DNA from: Clostridiaceae bacterium | GTDB taxonomy: Bacteria > Bacillota > Clostridia > Oscillospirales > Butyricicoccaceae | NCBI GenBank assembly: GCA_018383195.1 | Contig: JAGZOP010000016.1 | Coordinates: 1 to 40,668, forward strand | Direction of reading: 5' to 3' | DNA: 40,668 nt | Shown here: positions 1 through 6,346 of the stretch, piece by piece | How the letters are laid out: every line of letters starts with the position of its first letter | How positions within the stretch are numbered: position 1 is the first letter of the stretch | Notes under the pieces: model-generated | Seen by the model: the letters and a program-made list of their open reading frames with translations, nothing else | What the model was told of the DNA's origin: nothing | Databases searched by the model: none | Position numbers and translations under genes: made by a program

Positions 1-95
1 GTAGCCATAGATGCACGGTTCAGCGTGCCGTCCGGATTCACTGCAACCTTACCGGAGGTATCGGGAACCTGCTTTACACAAACGATAACTTTCAT
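1..95 (-). CDS. etfB: Electron transfer flavoprotein beta subunit, N-terminal part (runs off the window)
   Basis: Only the first 31 residues are in the window; they begin MKVIVCVKQVPDT, the typical EtfB N-terminus with the conserved VKQVPD motif. EtfB with EtfA binds FAD and AMP or FAD and, in butyrate-forming clostridia, works with butyryl-CoA dehydrogenase in electron bifurcation from NADH to crotonyl-CoA and ferredoxin. The start is an ATG at 95-93 with an AGGAGG-type ribosome binding site about 10 bases upstream. The gap to bcd is 24 bases, so the two are very likely cotranscribed in the usual bcd-etfB-etfA order. etfA is expected just beyond the left edge but cannot be seen. Confidence 0.9.
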   Translation of the reverse strand, partial: MKVIVCVKQVPDTSGKVAVNPDGTLNRASMA

Positions 96-119
96 GATTG
101 ATGTAATCCTCCTTATTCC

Positions 120-1262
120 TTACTTGCCCAGAATGTTACCGGAGATAACAACGCGCTGGATCTCGGAAGTACCCTCGTAGATCTCGGTGATCTTCGCGTC
201 ACGCATCATGCGCTCAACCGGGTAATCCTTGGTGTAGCCGTAGCCGCCATGTACCTGAACTGCCTTGGTGGTGATCTTCATAGCAGCCTCAGAAGCGAAC
301 AGCTTAGCGGTAGCAGCGTCCAGAGTGAACTTTTCGCCAGCGCTCTTCTTCGCAGCAGCCTTGTAGGTCAGCAGACGAGCAGCTTCGATTGCAACATGCA
401 TGTCGGCAAACAGGAACTGGGTGTTCTGGAACTTGGAGATCGGACGGCCGAACTGCTCACGGGTCTTTGCAAACGCAACAGCCTCATTCATTGCGCCCTC
501 GCAGATGCCGAGTGCCTGTGCAGCGATACCGATACGGCCGCCGTCCAGAGTCTGCATTGCGATCGGGAAACCGCGGCCTTCCTTGCCGAGCAGGTTTTCC
601 TTCGGAACGATGCAGTCGGTGAATACGATCTCAGCCGTGGGGGAACCGTGCAGACCGAGCTTCTGCTCGTGCTTGCCAACGGAGAAGCCCGGGAAAGAGC
701 TCTCTACAATGAATGCAGAGATACCGCGGGTGCCCTTGGACTTGTCGGTCATTGCGAATACAACGAATACGTCAGCAACATAGCCGTTGGTGATGAAGAT
801 CTTGGAACCGTTCAGTACGTAGTGGTCGTCAACCAGCTCAGCAGTACAGGTACCCTTTGCAGCGTCAGAACCAGCGTCCGGCTCGGTCAGCGCGAAAGCG
901 CCTACCTTGTGACCCTCAGTCAGCATGCGCAGGTACTTCTGCTTCTGCTCCTCGGTGCCGTGCTGAATGATCGGACCGCAGCACAGACCGTTATGGGTAG
1001 CGAGGATGTCGCCGGTAGAAGCGCAGTGCTTGGACAGCTCCTCAATTGCGATTGCGCCGCAGATATCGTCAGCGCCAGCTCCGCCGTACTCCTTCGGAAC
1101 GATCATGCCCATAACGCCGAGGTCGAAAAGATGCTCGATGTTCTCGCGGGGGTATTCGCAGGTCTCATCGGTGTACGCAGCGAGCGGCTTCACTTCATTC
1201 TCGGTGAAGCTCTGCATCATCTGGCGAACCAACTCCTGCTCACGGGTCAGATGGAAATCCAT
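120..1262 (-). CDS. bcd: Butyryl-CoA dehydrogenase (short-chain acyl-CoA dehydrogenase)
   Basis: A 380-residue acyl-CoA dehydrogenase, full length for the family. It has the FAD-binding FALTEPDAGSD stretch, the central MQTLDGGRIGIAAQALG helix region and the C-terminal IYEGTSEIQR motif, whose first glutamate (about E363) is the expected catalytic base. It reduces crotonyl-CoA to butyryl-CoA with electrons from EtfAB. The reading frame stays open far upstream, but the start at 1262 is supported by AAAGGAGACTTGAAC just before the ATG and by the family N-terminus (MDFHLTREQE). It forms an operon with etfB. A strong promoter lies about 250 bases upstream, leaving a long leader. Its place beside hbd, crt and thl homologues in the same window supports a butyrate role over a branched-chain or fatty-acid role. 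Confidence 0.93.
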   Translation of the reverse strand: MDFHLTREQELVRQMMQSFTENEVKPLAAYTDETCEYPRENIEHLFDLGVMGMIVPKEYGGAGADDICGAIAIEELSKHCASTGDILATHNGLCCGPIIQHGTEEQKQKYLRMLTEGHKVGAFALTEPDAGSDAAKGTCTAELVDDHYVLNGSKIFITNGYVADVFVVFAMTDKSKGTRGISAFIVESSFPGFSVGKHEQKLGLHGSPTAEIVFTDCIVPKENLLGKEGRGFPIAMQTLDGGRIGIAAQALGICEGAMNEAVAFAKTREQFGRPISKFQNTQFLFADMHVAIEAARLLTYKAAAKKSAGEKFTLDAATAKLFASEAAMKITTKAVQVHGGYGYTKDYPVERMMRDAKITEIYEGTSEIQRVVISGNILGK

Positions 1263-1799
1263 GTTCAAGTCTCCTTTAATTTGTTTGTATTTGCCGATGC
1301 CGGAGAAACCGGCTTTCTGCCGTAACGTAGCTGCAAACAGCAGTCTAAACCATAAAAAAGCCCGCCAACATTCCGGAAAGAGGTTGTTAGAGGAGCTGCA
1401 CTTATGTACGATTACAGGGAAAGAAAAACGCGACAGAGGTACGCAAAAAATAACTACTGGTATGGTTTGCTTGCAGATAGGTTTTGCGCATATTTGTGTT
1501 AAGTTCTGTTTTTCTGCTTCAATATACCATAATATGCCCTGTTCGTCAACTATAAAAATTGACATATTTATATCATATGTTTGGGTGAAATTGCATTTTT
1601 GAAAGGAGAAACGGGTCAAAAAACAGTGAAAATGATGATTTTGGACAAATGATGCGAAAATTTCGTAATATTGTGGTGAAATTCTTTTGTGTAATCTGCT
1701 GGATGCAAATGAAAAAAGATCGGCACTCTTGTGCGGGTGGGCAGCGCAGCCGGTCTTTCCACGTGGGGCATCACATAAAATGCAGGGGAGGGATATTCA
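1263..1799. other. Divergent intergenic region between bcd and the recombinase unit
   Basis: About 540 bases without a convincing gene. It holds the bcd promoter and leader (minus strand). On the plus strand a 32-codon ORF at 1404-1502 has a GAGGAG eight bases before its ATG and encodes a basic, Tyr-rich peptide (starts MYDYRERKTRQRY); it lies antisense to the bcd leader and may be chance. The stretch 1550-1690 is AT-rich and contains an isolated AAAGGAG with only an eight-codon frame after it. A clear promoter for the recombinase unit is not visible; CATAAAATG near 1774 could supply a -10 with a poor -35. Confidence 0.5.
1521..1549 (-). promoter_or_regulatory. Sigma-A-type promoter of bcd-etfB
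   Basis: On the minus strand TTGACG (1549-1544) and TATATT (1526-1521) are separated by 17 bases. Transcription should begin near 1514, giving a leader of about 250 nt before the bcd start codon. The leader contains two short hairpins (a GCTG-TTTG-CAGC and a GCCGG-CCGGC stem) and a run of six T after GGCGGGC, but I recognise no known riboswitch in it. Confidence 0.7.
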
Positions 1800-1907
1800 A
1801 TGCAGCAAATATGGAAAATTTATGAACACGTTACAGAAGAGCATCCGGAGCGCACGATGCAGAGAAAGAAAGCTGCTGCACTTGTACGCAAATTGCTCGG
1901 GGCATGA
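1800..1907 (+). CDS. Small 35-residue protein translationally coupled to the serine recombinase
   Basis: This short frame starts MQQIWKIYEHVTEEHPERT and ends RKKAAALVRKLLGA. Its ATG follows AGGGGAGGGATATTCA, a much better ribosome binding site than anything in front of the recombinase. Its TGA stop overlaps the recombinase ATG by one base on each side (ATGA at 1904-1907), the classic arrangement for translational coupling. The product is basic at its C-terminus (RKKAAALVRKLL) and probably helical. I recognise no family. It may only serve to load ribosomes onto the recombinase, or it could be a small recombinase partner such as a directionality or DNA-binding factor; the sequence does not decide between these. 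Confidence 0.6.
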   Translation: MQQIWKIYEHVTEEHPERTMQRKKAAALVRKLLGA

Positions 1908-3328
1908 GGCAGGATGCAATTTATGCCCGCCAATCGGTGGAACGTGCGGACAGCCTTTCGATAGACGGGCAGTTGATTCGGTGCCGTTTTGAGGCGGCAG
2001 CAGATGCGCGGGAGTATATTGACCGGGGATTCAGCGGCAAAAACACCAACCGTCCGGCATTTCAGCGCATGATGGATGCCGTGCGCGCGGGGGAGATTGG
2101 TAGGGTGATCGTTTACCGGCTCGACCGGGTCAGCCGCTCGATTCTGGATTTTGCCCGAATGATGGAAGTTTTTGAAGCGCAGCGGGTAGAATTCCTGTCC
2201 GCGACCGAGCATTTTGACACCGCGCAGCCAATGGGACGGGCGATGCTGAATATCTGCATCGTGTTTGCGCAGCTTGAGCGGGAAACCATTCAGGCGCGCG
2301 TGCTTGACACCTATGCCGACCGCAGCCGGCGGGGATTCTATATGGGCGGACGCGTTCCTTATGGGTTCTCGCTGGGTGAACTGGTGTTGGAAGGGGTGCA
2401 TACGGCTTGCTACATACCGGTTGCGGAGGAAGCGAAGGTACTTCGCTATATGTTTGAAGCCTATGCAAGAGAAAATGTTACACTTGGCGATACGGCGCGC
2501 TTGCTTGCGGACGCGGGGTACCGTGGCAGGGAGGGGCGCATCTGGACGGCGCCGCGTTTGAGCGAACTGCTTAAAAATCCGATCTACTGCCGATCAGACG
2601 AACAAGTTTACCGCTTTTTCCGTGCACAGGGCGCTGAAATTGTGAATCCGGAAGCGGATTTTATCGGACGAAACGGCTGCTATCTGTTTCGCGGGGAGAG
2701 CGCGAACAAACGCACCAATCTGCGCGGAACGCGGCTCGTGCTTGCCCCGCATGAGGGGATGATTGAAAGTAATATCTGGCTTGCCTGCCGCTCCAAGCTG
2801 CTTGCAAACCGCCGCGCTGCCGCACCGGTTCAGGGGAAAAGCTCGTGGCTGTGCGGCAAAGTGCGATGCGCGCATTGCGGACGGGCGTTAACCGTTGCAC
2901 GTTCCAAATCAGCGGCGGGACGATATTTCGTCTGCCCGGGCAAAGTGAACGGCTGTATGGGACTGCCGACAATTTATGCGGATGCCTTGGAACAGGCGAT
3001 TGAGGAGCTGCTGCTCGGGCGTGCTGCCGGTCTGCTTGCTGAGGAAACGGTTGAATTGGGCGCGCAGAACGCGCAGGAGCGCCTGTTGGAGCAAATGCTG
3101 GATTCCATTGCGGAGCGGGCGCTTGAAGCGTCTGGGGCGCTCCTGAGGGCATTAGAGCGCCGGGCAGAGCAGATTGAGGCGCAGCTTTCTGCGCTGCGGG
3201 CGCAGGAGCGTGCCTTGCGATCTCGATGGGAAAAATTATCTACCGAAGAAAAGCAGCAGATTTTCGGAAGTATGATCGAAGTAGTGCATGTGGAAGCGCA
3301 GACGATTACGCTGGTGTGGCGGTTTTGA
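1904..3328 (+). CDS. Large serine recombinase
   Basis: A 474-residue large serine recombinase. The N-terminal resolvase domain (about 5-150) has the YARQS motif with the expected nucleophile S11, followed by DGQ, and the YRLDRVSRS segment with catalytic arginines. A recombinase domain (about 150-300) with GRVPYGF follows, then a zinc ribbon (C322, C325, C344, C351) and an alanine/glutamate-rich coiled coil (about 370-450), all in the usual order. Such enzymes integrate, excise or invert DNA between short att sites. The ATG overlaps the stop of a 35-codon ORF and lacks a strong site of its own, so it probably depends on coupling. No phage or conjugation genes surround it, so its substrate is unknown. 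Related enzymes excise sporulation-gene insertions (SpoIVCA), but nothing here shows such an element. Confidence 0.9.
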   Translation: MRQDAIYARQSVERADSLSIDGQLIRCRFEAAADAREYIDRGFSGKNTNRPAFQRMMDAVRAGEIGRVIVYRLDRVSRSILDFARMMEVFEAQRVEFLSATEHFDTAQPMGRAMLNICIVFAQLERETIQARVLDTYADRSRRGFYMGGRVPYGFSLGELVLEGVHTACYIPVAEEAKVLRYMFEAYARENVTLGDTARLLADAGYRGREGRIWTAPRLSELLKNPIYCRSDEQVYRFFRAQGAEIVNPEADFIGRNGCYLFRGESANKRTNLRGTRLVLAPHEGMIESNIWLACRSKLLANRRAAAPVQGKSSWLCGKVRCAHCGRALTVARSKSAAGRYFVCPGKVNGCMGLPTIYADALEQAIEELLLGRAAGLLAEETVELGAQNAQERLLEQMLDSIAERALEASGALLRALERRAEQIEAQLSALRAQERALRSRWEKLSTEEKQQIFGSMIEVVHVEAQTITLVWRF

Positions 3329-3333
3329 GTTGA

Positions 3334-3459
3334 GCGAAACGCTTTGGCGATGCGCTGCGCACAGTGCAGGAAAATCTGGACGCCAAGAATTACTACGCCT
3401 ATAATCCGGAGTTTGATATACAGCCGGTGCCGCAGCCGCGGAACCTGCCGCGCATTTAG
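3334..3459 (+). pseudogene. Orphan C-terminal tail of an unidentified protein
   Basis: A frame of 41 codons with no start codon begins right after an in-frame TGA, six bases past the recombinase stop, and runs to a TAG. It reads like real protein: it contains GDALRTVQENLDAKNYYAYN, then PEFDIQPVPQPRNLPRI at the C-terminus, and its codons match those of the neighbours. A strong hairpin follows 21 bases later, as expected behind a true gene end. The simplest reading is the 3' end of an older gene whose front was lost or displaced when the recombinase unit arrived. I cannot name the family. Confidence 0.45.
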
Positions 3460-3480
3460 TCGGAAGCTTCTTAAAAGTTC

Positions 3481-3525
3481 TGCACAGAAAGCCCGGTTTT
3501 ACCCGGGCTTTCTGTGCATTTTAAA
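3481..3525 (+). terminator. Rho-independent terminator after the recombinase region
   Basis: A perfect 16-bp stem (3481-3496 with 3503-3518) encloses a six-base loop and is followed by TTTTAAAAA. The T-run is modest but the stem is very stable. Confidence 0.8.
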
Positions 3526-3764
3526 AACAGCTTTCTCATAACTATGCATAAAGGCATAGGGGAACTATGGTGAAATCATCTAGTTTTCAAGTGGAAATTC
3601 GTTGAATTGAGGTAGAATTGAGAGAATTTAAGAAAATGTTGTAAATCTCCTTGTATTATAAAGGGATATATGTAAAATAGAAATCATAGAAAATAGAATT
3701 GCATCCGGATGCGGCGGGAGACTGGCATGGGAATGCGGTTGACATAAATAAGGGGAGAGATCGT
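3526..3764 (+). promoter_or_regulatory. Upstream region and probable promoter of the LytTR regulator
   Basis: An AT-rich gap with no gene. TTGTAT (3651-3656) and TAAAAT (3673-3678) are 16 bases apart and could drive the response regulator with an 80-base leader. The 14-mer AAAATGTTGTAAAT at 3633-3646, followed by TTGTATTAT, recurs at 6241-6254 beside spmA/spmB. Confidence 0.4.
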
Positions 3765-4496
3765 ATGCTGGAAATCTGCATTTTCGATGATGATCTGCGG
3801 GACGCGCAGACCGCGCGAGATCAAATCGCAGTTTATGCAGTATCTGTGGGATTGGTCTGCGATATTTCGATCTACACGACCGAAAAGGAACTGATGACCC
3901 GGGCGAAGAAGGAGCGGCAGATTGATCTGTTGTTTTCAGATATCCATTTAGGTGCAGAAGGAAAAAACGGAATCGAAGTTGTAAAACGGTTTCAGAAAAT
4001 TCAGCCTGCATGCAAGGTCGTTTATTTAACAAATTACTTGGTTTTCGCCACAGATGTCTATGATACGCCACATTTTTATTTTGTGCTTAAATCCGAACTG
4101 GAACAGCGTCTGCCGGATGTGCTCTCGAAAGTGATGACTGATCTGCCACGCAGGCACGAACAAATGCTGCGCATCAGGAAAAAGAACGCGGAGCTGATGA
4201 TTGCACAGAAGGATATTATCTACTGCGAACATCATGGACGGACGACTGATATCGTTACCACAGGGGAAATTTACGCGGTGAATCAGAAAGTTTCTGAGGT
4301 GATGGAAATGCTGGATTCCAAAAATTTCGTCCGATGCCATAGCAGCTATATTGTGGGGCTGCGGTTTGTTTCAAAATTCCGGCGCACCAATTTCGTCATG
4401 ATAAACGGACAAACAATCCCAATCAGCCGTCCGAACACGGCGCGGGTAAAAGAAATTTTTGGTGATTTTTTGAATCGGGTTCAGGGAAATACATGA
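3765..4496 (+). CDS. LytTR-family response regulator (AgrA/LytR type)
   Basis: A 243-residue two-domain regulator. The receiver domain (about 1-120) has the acidic triad D8-D10, the phospho-acceptor D59 in LLFSDIHLG, and the conserved threonine in VVYLTNY; the usual KP motif is replaced by FVLKSELE, so it is slightly degenerate. The C-terminal LytTR domain (about 145-240) includes IIYCEHHGRTTDI, NFVRCHSSYIVG and a final ISRPN segment, all typical. These proteins bind direct repeats and often control quorum sensing, bacteriocins or cell-wall functions. The ATG at 3765 follows AGGGGAGA at good spacing; an earlier in-frame ATG at 3699 has no such site. No histidine kinase or peptide gene is nearby, so it is an orphan here. 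Its targets are unknown. Confidence 0.85.
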   Translation: MLEICIFDDDLRDAQTARDQIAVYAVSVGLVCDISIYTTEKELMTRAKKERQIDLLFSDIHLGAEGKNGIEVVKRFQKIQPACKVVYLTNYLVFATDVYDTPHFYFVLKSELEQRLPDVLSKVMTDLPRRHEQMLRIRKKNAELMIAQKDIIYCEHHGRTTDIVTTGEIYAVNQKVSEVMEMLDSKNFVRCHSSYIVGLRFVSKFRRTNFVMINGQTIPISRPNTARVKEIFGDFLNRVQGNT

Positions 4497-4597
4497 CAAA
4501 GAATGCATTTTAATTACAGAAAAAAGCGAAAATTTCCGTGAGAAATGCGCATGGATGTGCTGTTTTTGACATTAACTTTGCTTTCTTTGCGAACGAC

Positions 4598-4627
4598 TTG
4601 TTTTTCATGGAACAATTCTGCTAAAAT
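4598..4627 (+). promoter_or_regulatory. Promoter of the structured RNA
   Basis: TTGTTT (4598-4603) and TAAAAT (4622-4627) are 18 bases apart, with TGC directly before the -10 hexamer (extended -10). Start of transcription is expected near 4634. Confidence 0.6.
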
Positions 4628-4633
4628 GAAAGC

Positions 4634-4900
4634 GGAAGTTGAGAGAGCCGATTGTTTGGTTTTCTGATTCATCGAAACGAGGGGTTGATGAATGGCTTCC
4701 GAAGGAAAACAGGATCTGTGAGGGTTCCTTTTTCCGGAATGCGCGGTACATAGGGGAGACTTGTTTCAGCTGCCTTTCTCTGAAGCAGGTCAGGGAGTGC
4801 TTTACTATGCGCGCGCAGAGTGCGTGAGGGCAAAGGAAACCTGCCTTCACATCGAAATGAAAACAGCAGCCGGCAGAGACGCTCTGCCGGCTGCTGTTTT
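4634..4900 (+). ncRNA. Structured non-coding RNA candidate, about 265 nt, unidentified family
   Basis: No credible ORF occupies this stretch, yet it carries a dense series of nested, non-overlapping stems: 4667-4673 with 4687-4693; 4697-4707 with 4725-4739 (enclosing ACAG 4709-4712 with CTGT 4716-4719); 4740-4753 with 4805-4817; a 12-bp hairpin 4758-4769 with 4780-4791 that includes two G-U pairs; 4824-4832 with 4842-4850; and a perfect 19-bp terminator stem at the end. An extended -10 promoter lies in front. The gene downstream, spoIIID, begins 100 bases beyond the terminator, so this is probably a free RNA rather than its leader. It lacks the marks of RNase P, tmRNA, T-box or SRP RNA that I can check. 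The clostridial raiA-motif RNA, of similar size and linked to sporulation, is one candidate identity that I cannot confirm. Confidence 0.6.
4860..4900 (+). terminator. Very strong intrinsic terminator of the structured RNA
   Basis: A perfect 19-bp inverted repeat (4860-4878 with 4882-4900) with the three-base loop ACG; the stem itself begins with AAAA and ends with TTTT, so it could act in both directions. Confidence 0.9.
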
Positions 4901-4935
4901 ATGCTCGGAAACATTTGAAATAAAACCTGTGAAAG

Positions 4936-4972
4936 GGTCTAAGCGTACCTCCTGTCTCATAGATATACAGTA
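4936..4972 (+). promoter_or_regulatory. Possible sporulation sigma (sigma-E-like) promoter of spoIIID
   Basis: GGTCTAA (about 4937) followed some 15 bases later by CATAGATA (about 4959) resembles the mother-cell pattern of a GTCATA-like -35 and CATAnnnT -10. In Bacillus spoIIID is transcribed by sigma-E. The match is loose. Confidence 0.3.
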
Positions 4973-4999
4973 AACCATTGAGGAACAGGGGGAACAGAT

Positions 5000-5254
5000 G
5001 TGAAAGGCTTGCCGGAAGAACGCGCAATCAGCCTGGCGCAGTATATCATTGAGAATGGAGCGACCGTGCGGCAGGCTGCTGCACAGTTTGGAATCAGTAA
5101 ATCTACCGTGCACAAAGACATTACGACCCGTTTGCAGCATCTCAACCGTATGCTTTTTTTACAGGTGCAGGAGGTATTGAGCCGAAACAAAAAGGAACGT
5201 CATATTCGCGGAGGTATGGCGACACGGGAAAAATATCGGAAGCAAAAAAAATAA
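5000..5254 (+). CDS. spoIIID: Sporulation transcription factor SpoIIID
   Basis: An 84-residue protein matching SpoIIID in length and pattern: LPEERAISLAQYIIENGATV, then the helix-turn-helix RQAAAQFGISKSTVHKDITT, and the C-terminal RHIRGGMATREKYRKQKK basic region that forms the second DNA-binding helix. SpoIIID activates and represses mother-cell genes during endospore formation, working between sigma-E and sigma-K. The start is GTG at 5000, about eight bases after AGGGGGA; an ATG at 4998 is followed at once by a stop in its frame. A short convergent hairpin follows, opposite the AbrB-type gene. Its presence with spmAB and sigH in the window is direct evidence of a spore-former. Confidence 0.95.
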   Translation: MKGLPEERAISLAQYIIENGATVRQAAAQFGISKSTVHKDITTRLQHLNRMLFLQVQEVLSRNKKERHIRGGMATREKYRKQKK

Positions 5255-5282
5255 AACGGCACATCAAAAGACATGCCGTTTC
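5253..5282. terminator. Bidirectional terminator between spoIIID and the AbrB-type gene
   Basis: AAACGGCA (from 5254) pairs with TGCCGTTT (to 5281) around a 12-base loop; A-rich on one side and T-rich on the other, suiting two convergent genes. Confidence 0.65.
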
Positions 5283-5293
5283 ATATGTAAAGA

Positions 5294-5539
5294 TTACGCC
5301 TTGGAAGCCATCTCAGCCAGACACTCGTGGCAGATATTCTTACCCTTGTAGTTTACAATGTCCTTTGCGTTGCCGCAGAAGATGCAAGCAGGCTCATACT
5401 TCTTGAGAATAATCTGCGCACCATCAACATAAATTTCAAGAGCGTCCTTTACCTCGATGTCTAGAGTGCGGCGCAGTTCGATCGGCAGTACAATACGGCC
5501 AAGCTCGTCAACTTTTCTTACAATACCAGTGGATTTCAT
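5294..5539 (-). CDS. AbrB/SpoVT-type transition-state regulator with C-terminal zinc ribbon
   Basis: An 81-residue protein. Residues 1-47 are a swapped-hairpin AbrB DNA-binding domain (STGIVRKVDELGRIVLPIEL followed by RRTLDI), nearly identical in pattern to AbrB, Abh and SpoVT. The C-terminal third carries CIFCGN and ICHECL, two CxxC pairs that should bind zinc; this tail is common in clostridial AbrB homologues. Such proteins act as global regulators of the transition to stationary phase and sporulation. The ATG at 5539 has an AAGGTAAGGA site upstream. It is convergent with spoIIID and divergent from spmA, so it sits in a sporulation neighbourhood. Which AbrB paralogue this is cannot be told from sequence alone. 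Confidence 0.9.
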   Translation of the reverse strand: MKSTGIVRKVDELGRIVLPIELRRTLDIEVKDALEIYVDGAQIILKKYEPACIFCGNAKDIVNYKGKNICHECLAEMASKA

Positions 5540-5633
5540 ATTTATTCCTTACCTTTCTAAAATAAATTGATACTTGTAAACCCAGAGACCGTACGTTTTC
5601 GGTCTGCAGATTAACGGAATATGGGGGATAGAA

Positions 5634-6242
5634 ATGCTGTCAAAGGTGTGGATCGGATTTCTGACACTGAGCCTTATTTTCGGAATCATCACAGGGAGAC
5701 TGGATGCCGTTTCATCGGCAGCCGCTGCTGGGGCAGCATCCGCAGTTGATTTGATTCTAAAAATTGCAGGTCTGATGTGTCTTTGGTCAGGGGTAATGGA
5801 GCTGGTTTCGGCTTCCGGACTGGCGGGGAAGATTGAACGGATGCTCCGTCCGGCTTTGCGCAGACTGTTTGGTCACACGGCGCGGGACCGAAAAGCCATG
5901 GAGCTAGTCAGCGCGAATGTAACGGCAAACCTACTCGGATTGAGTAATGCCGCAACGCCGATCGGCTTACAAGCTGTTTCCCGGCTGTATGACACAGCAG
6001 GTGGCAGGGGGGCGCCGGACGCTGTGCTGATGTTCATTGCATTGAACACTGCATCCATTCAGCTGATTCCATCGACTGTGGCTGCGGTGCGTGCCGGTTA
6101 TGGCGCTGCGCAGCCGTTTGATATCATGCCGGCGGTCTGGTGCGCCTCTGCCTGTTCCGTGGCCGTAGTCCTTTTCATGGCACATCTCCTTCGACCCGCT
6201 TTTCCGGAAGAACGGAAACAGCAAAAGAGCAAAAGTGTATAA
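5634..6242 (+). CDS. spmA: Spore maturation protein A
   Basis: A 202-residue, strongly hydrophobic protein of the SpmA/nucleoside-recognition (Gate) family. It has an N-terminal membrane helix (about 3-22), the LMCLWSGVMELVSASGLAGKIE segment, split here by position 45-66, and the well conserved NVTANLLGLSNAATPIGL motif near residue 100. With SpmB it is needed for full dehydration of the spore core in Bacillus. ATG 5634 lies after GGGGGATAGAA. spmB follows on the same strand, but a 104-base AT-rich gap with its own repeats separates them, unlike the tightly packed pair in Bacillus. Confidence 0.92.
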   Translation: MLSKVWIGFLTLSLIFGIITGRLDAVSSAAAAGAASAVDLILKIAGLMCLWSGVMELVSASGLAGKIERMLRPALRRLFGHTARDRKAMELVSANVTANLLGLSNAATPIGLQAVSRLYDTAGGRGAPDAVLMFIALNTASIQLIPSTVAAVRAGYGAAQPFDIMPAVWCASACSVAVVLFMAHLLRPAFPEERKQQKSKSV

Positions 6243-6346
6243 AATGTTGTAAATATCATTTACAATTTGTATTATCTACGATTTATCGGGCATAATCTGT
6301 CACAATCTGTCGAGGGGAGAGAATATTTTCAAACAAAACAATAAAC
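6241..6346 (+). promoter_or_regulatory. Repeat-rich gap between spmA and spmB
   Basis: Contains a perfect inverted repeat TTGTAAAT-ATC-ATTTACAA (6247-6265), then TTGTATTATC, and a tandem AATCTGTC repeat with 10-base period near 6293-6311. TTGTAT with CATAAT 18 bases later could be a promoter, and CATAATCT also fits a CATAnnnT sporulation -10. The 14-mer AAAATGTTGTAAAT at its start is shared with 3633-3646. Confidence 0.4.

Noticed and set aside
1687..1992. Plus-strand frame of 101 codons over the recombinase start
   Set aside because: It overlaps the better supported 35-codon frame and recombinase in another phase and has no ribosome site or protein-like pattern.
4566..4571. Consensus TTGACA upstream of the structured RNA
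   Set aside because: No -10 lies at a suitable distance; the TTGTTT/TAAAAT pair further on is the better promoter.
4634..4900. Identity of the structured RNA as RNase P, tmRNA, SRP RNA, T-box or 6S RNA
   Set aside because: The hallmark bases of RNase P, the CCA end and tag frame of tmRNA, the SRP tetraloop helix and the T-box anti-terminator were not found, and the many short helices do not fit the single long 6S rod.
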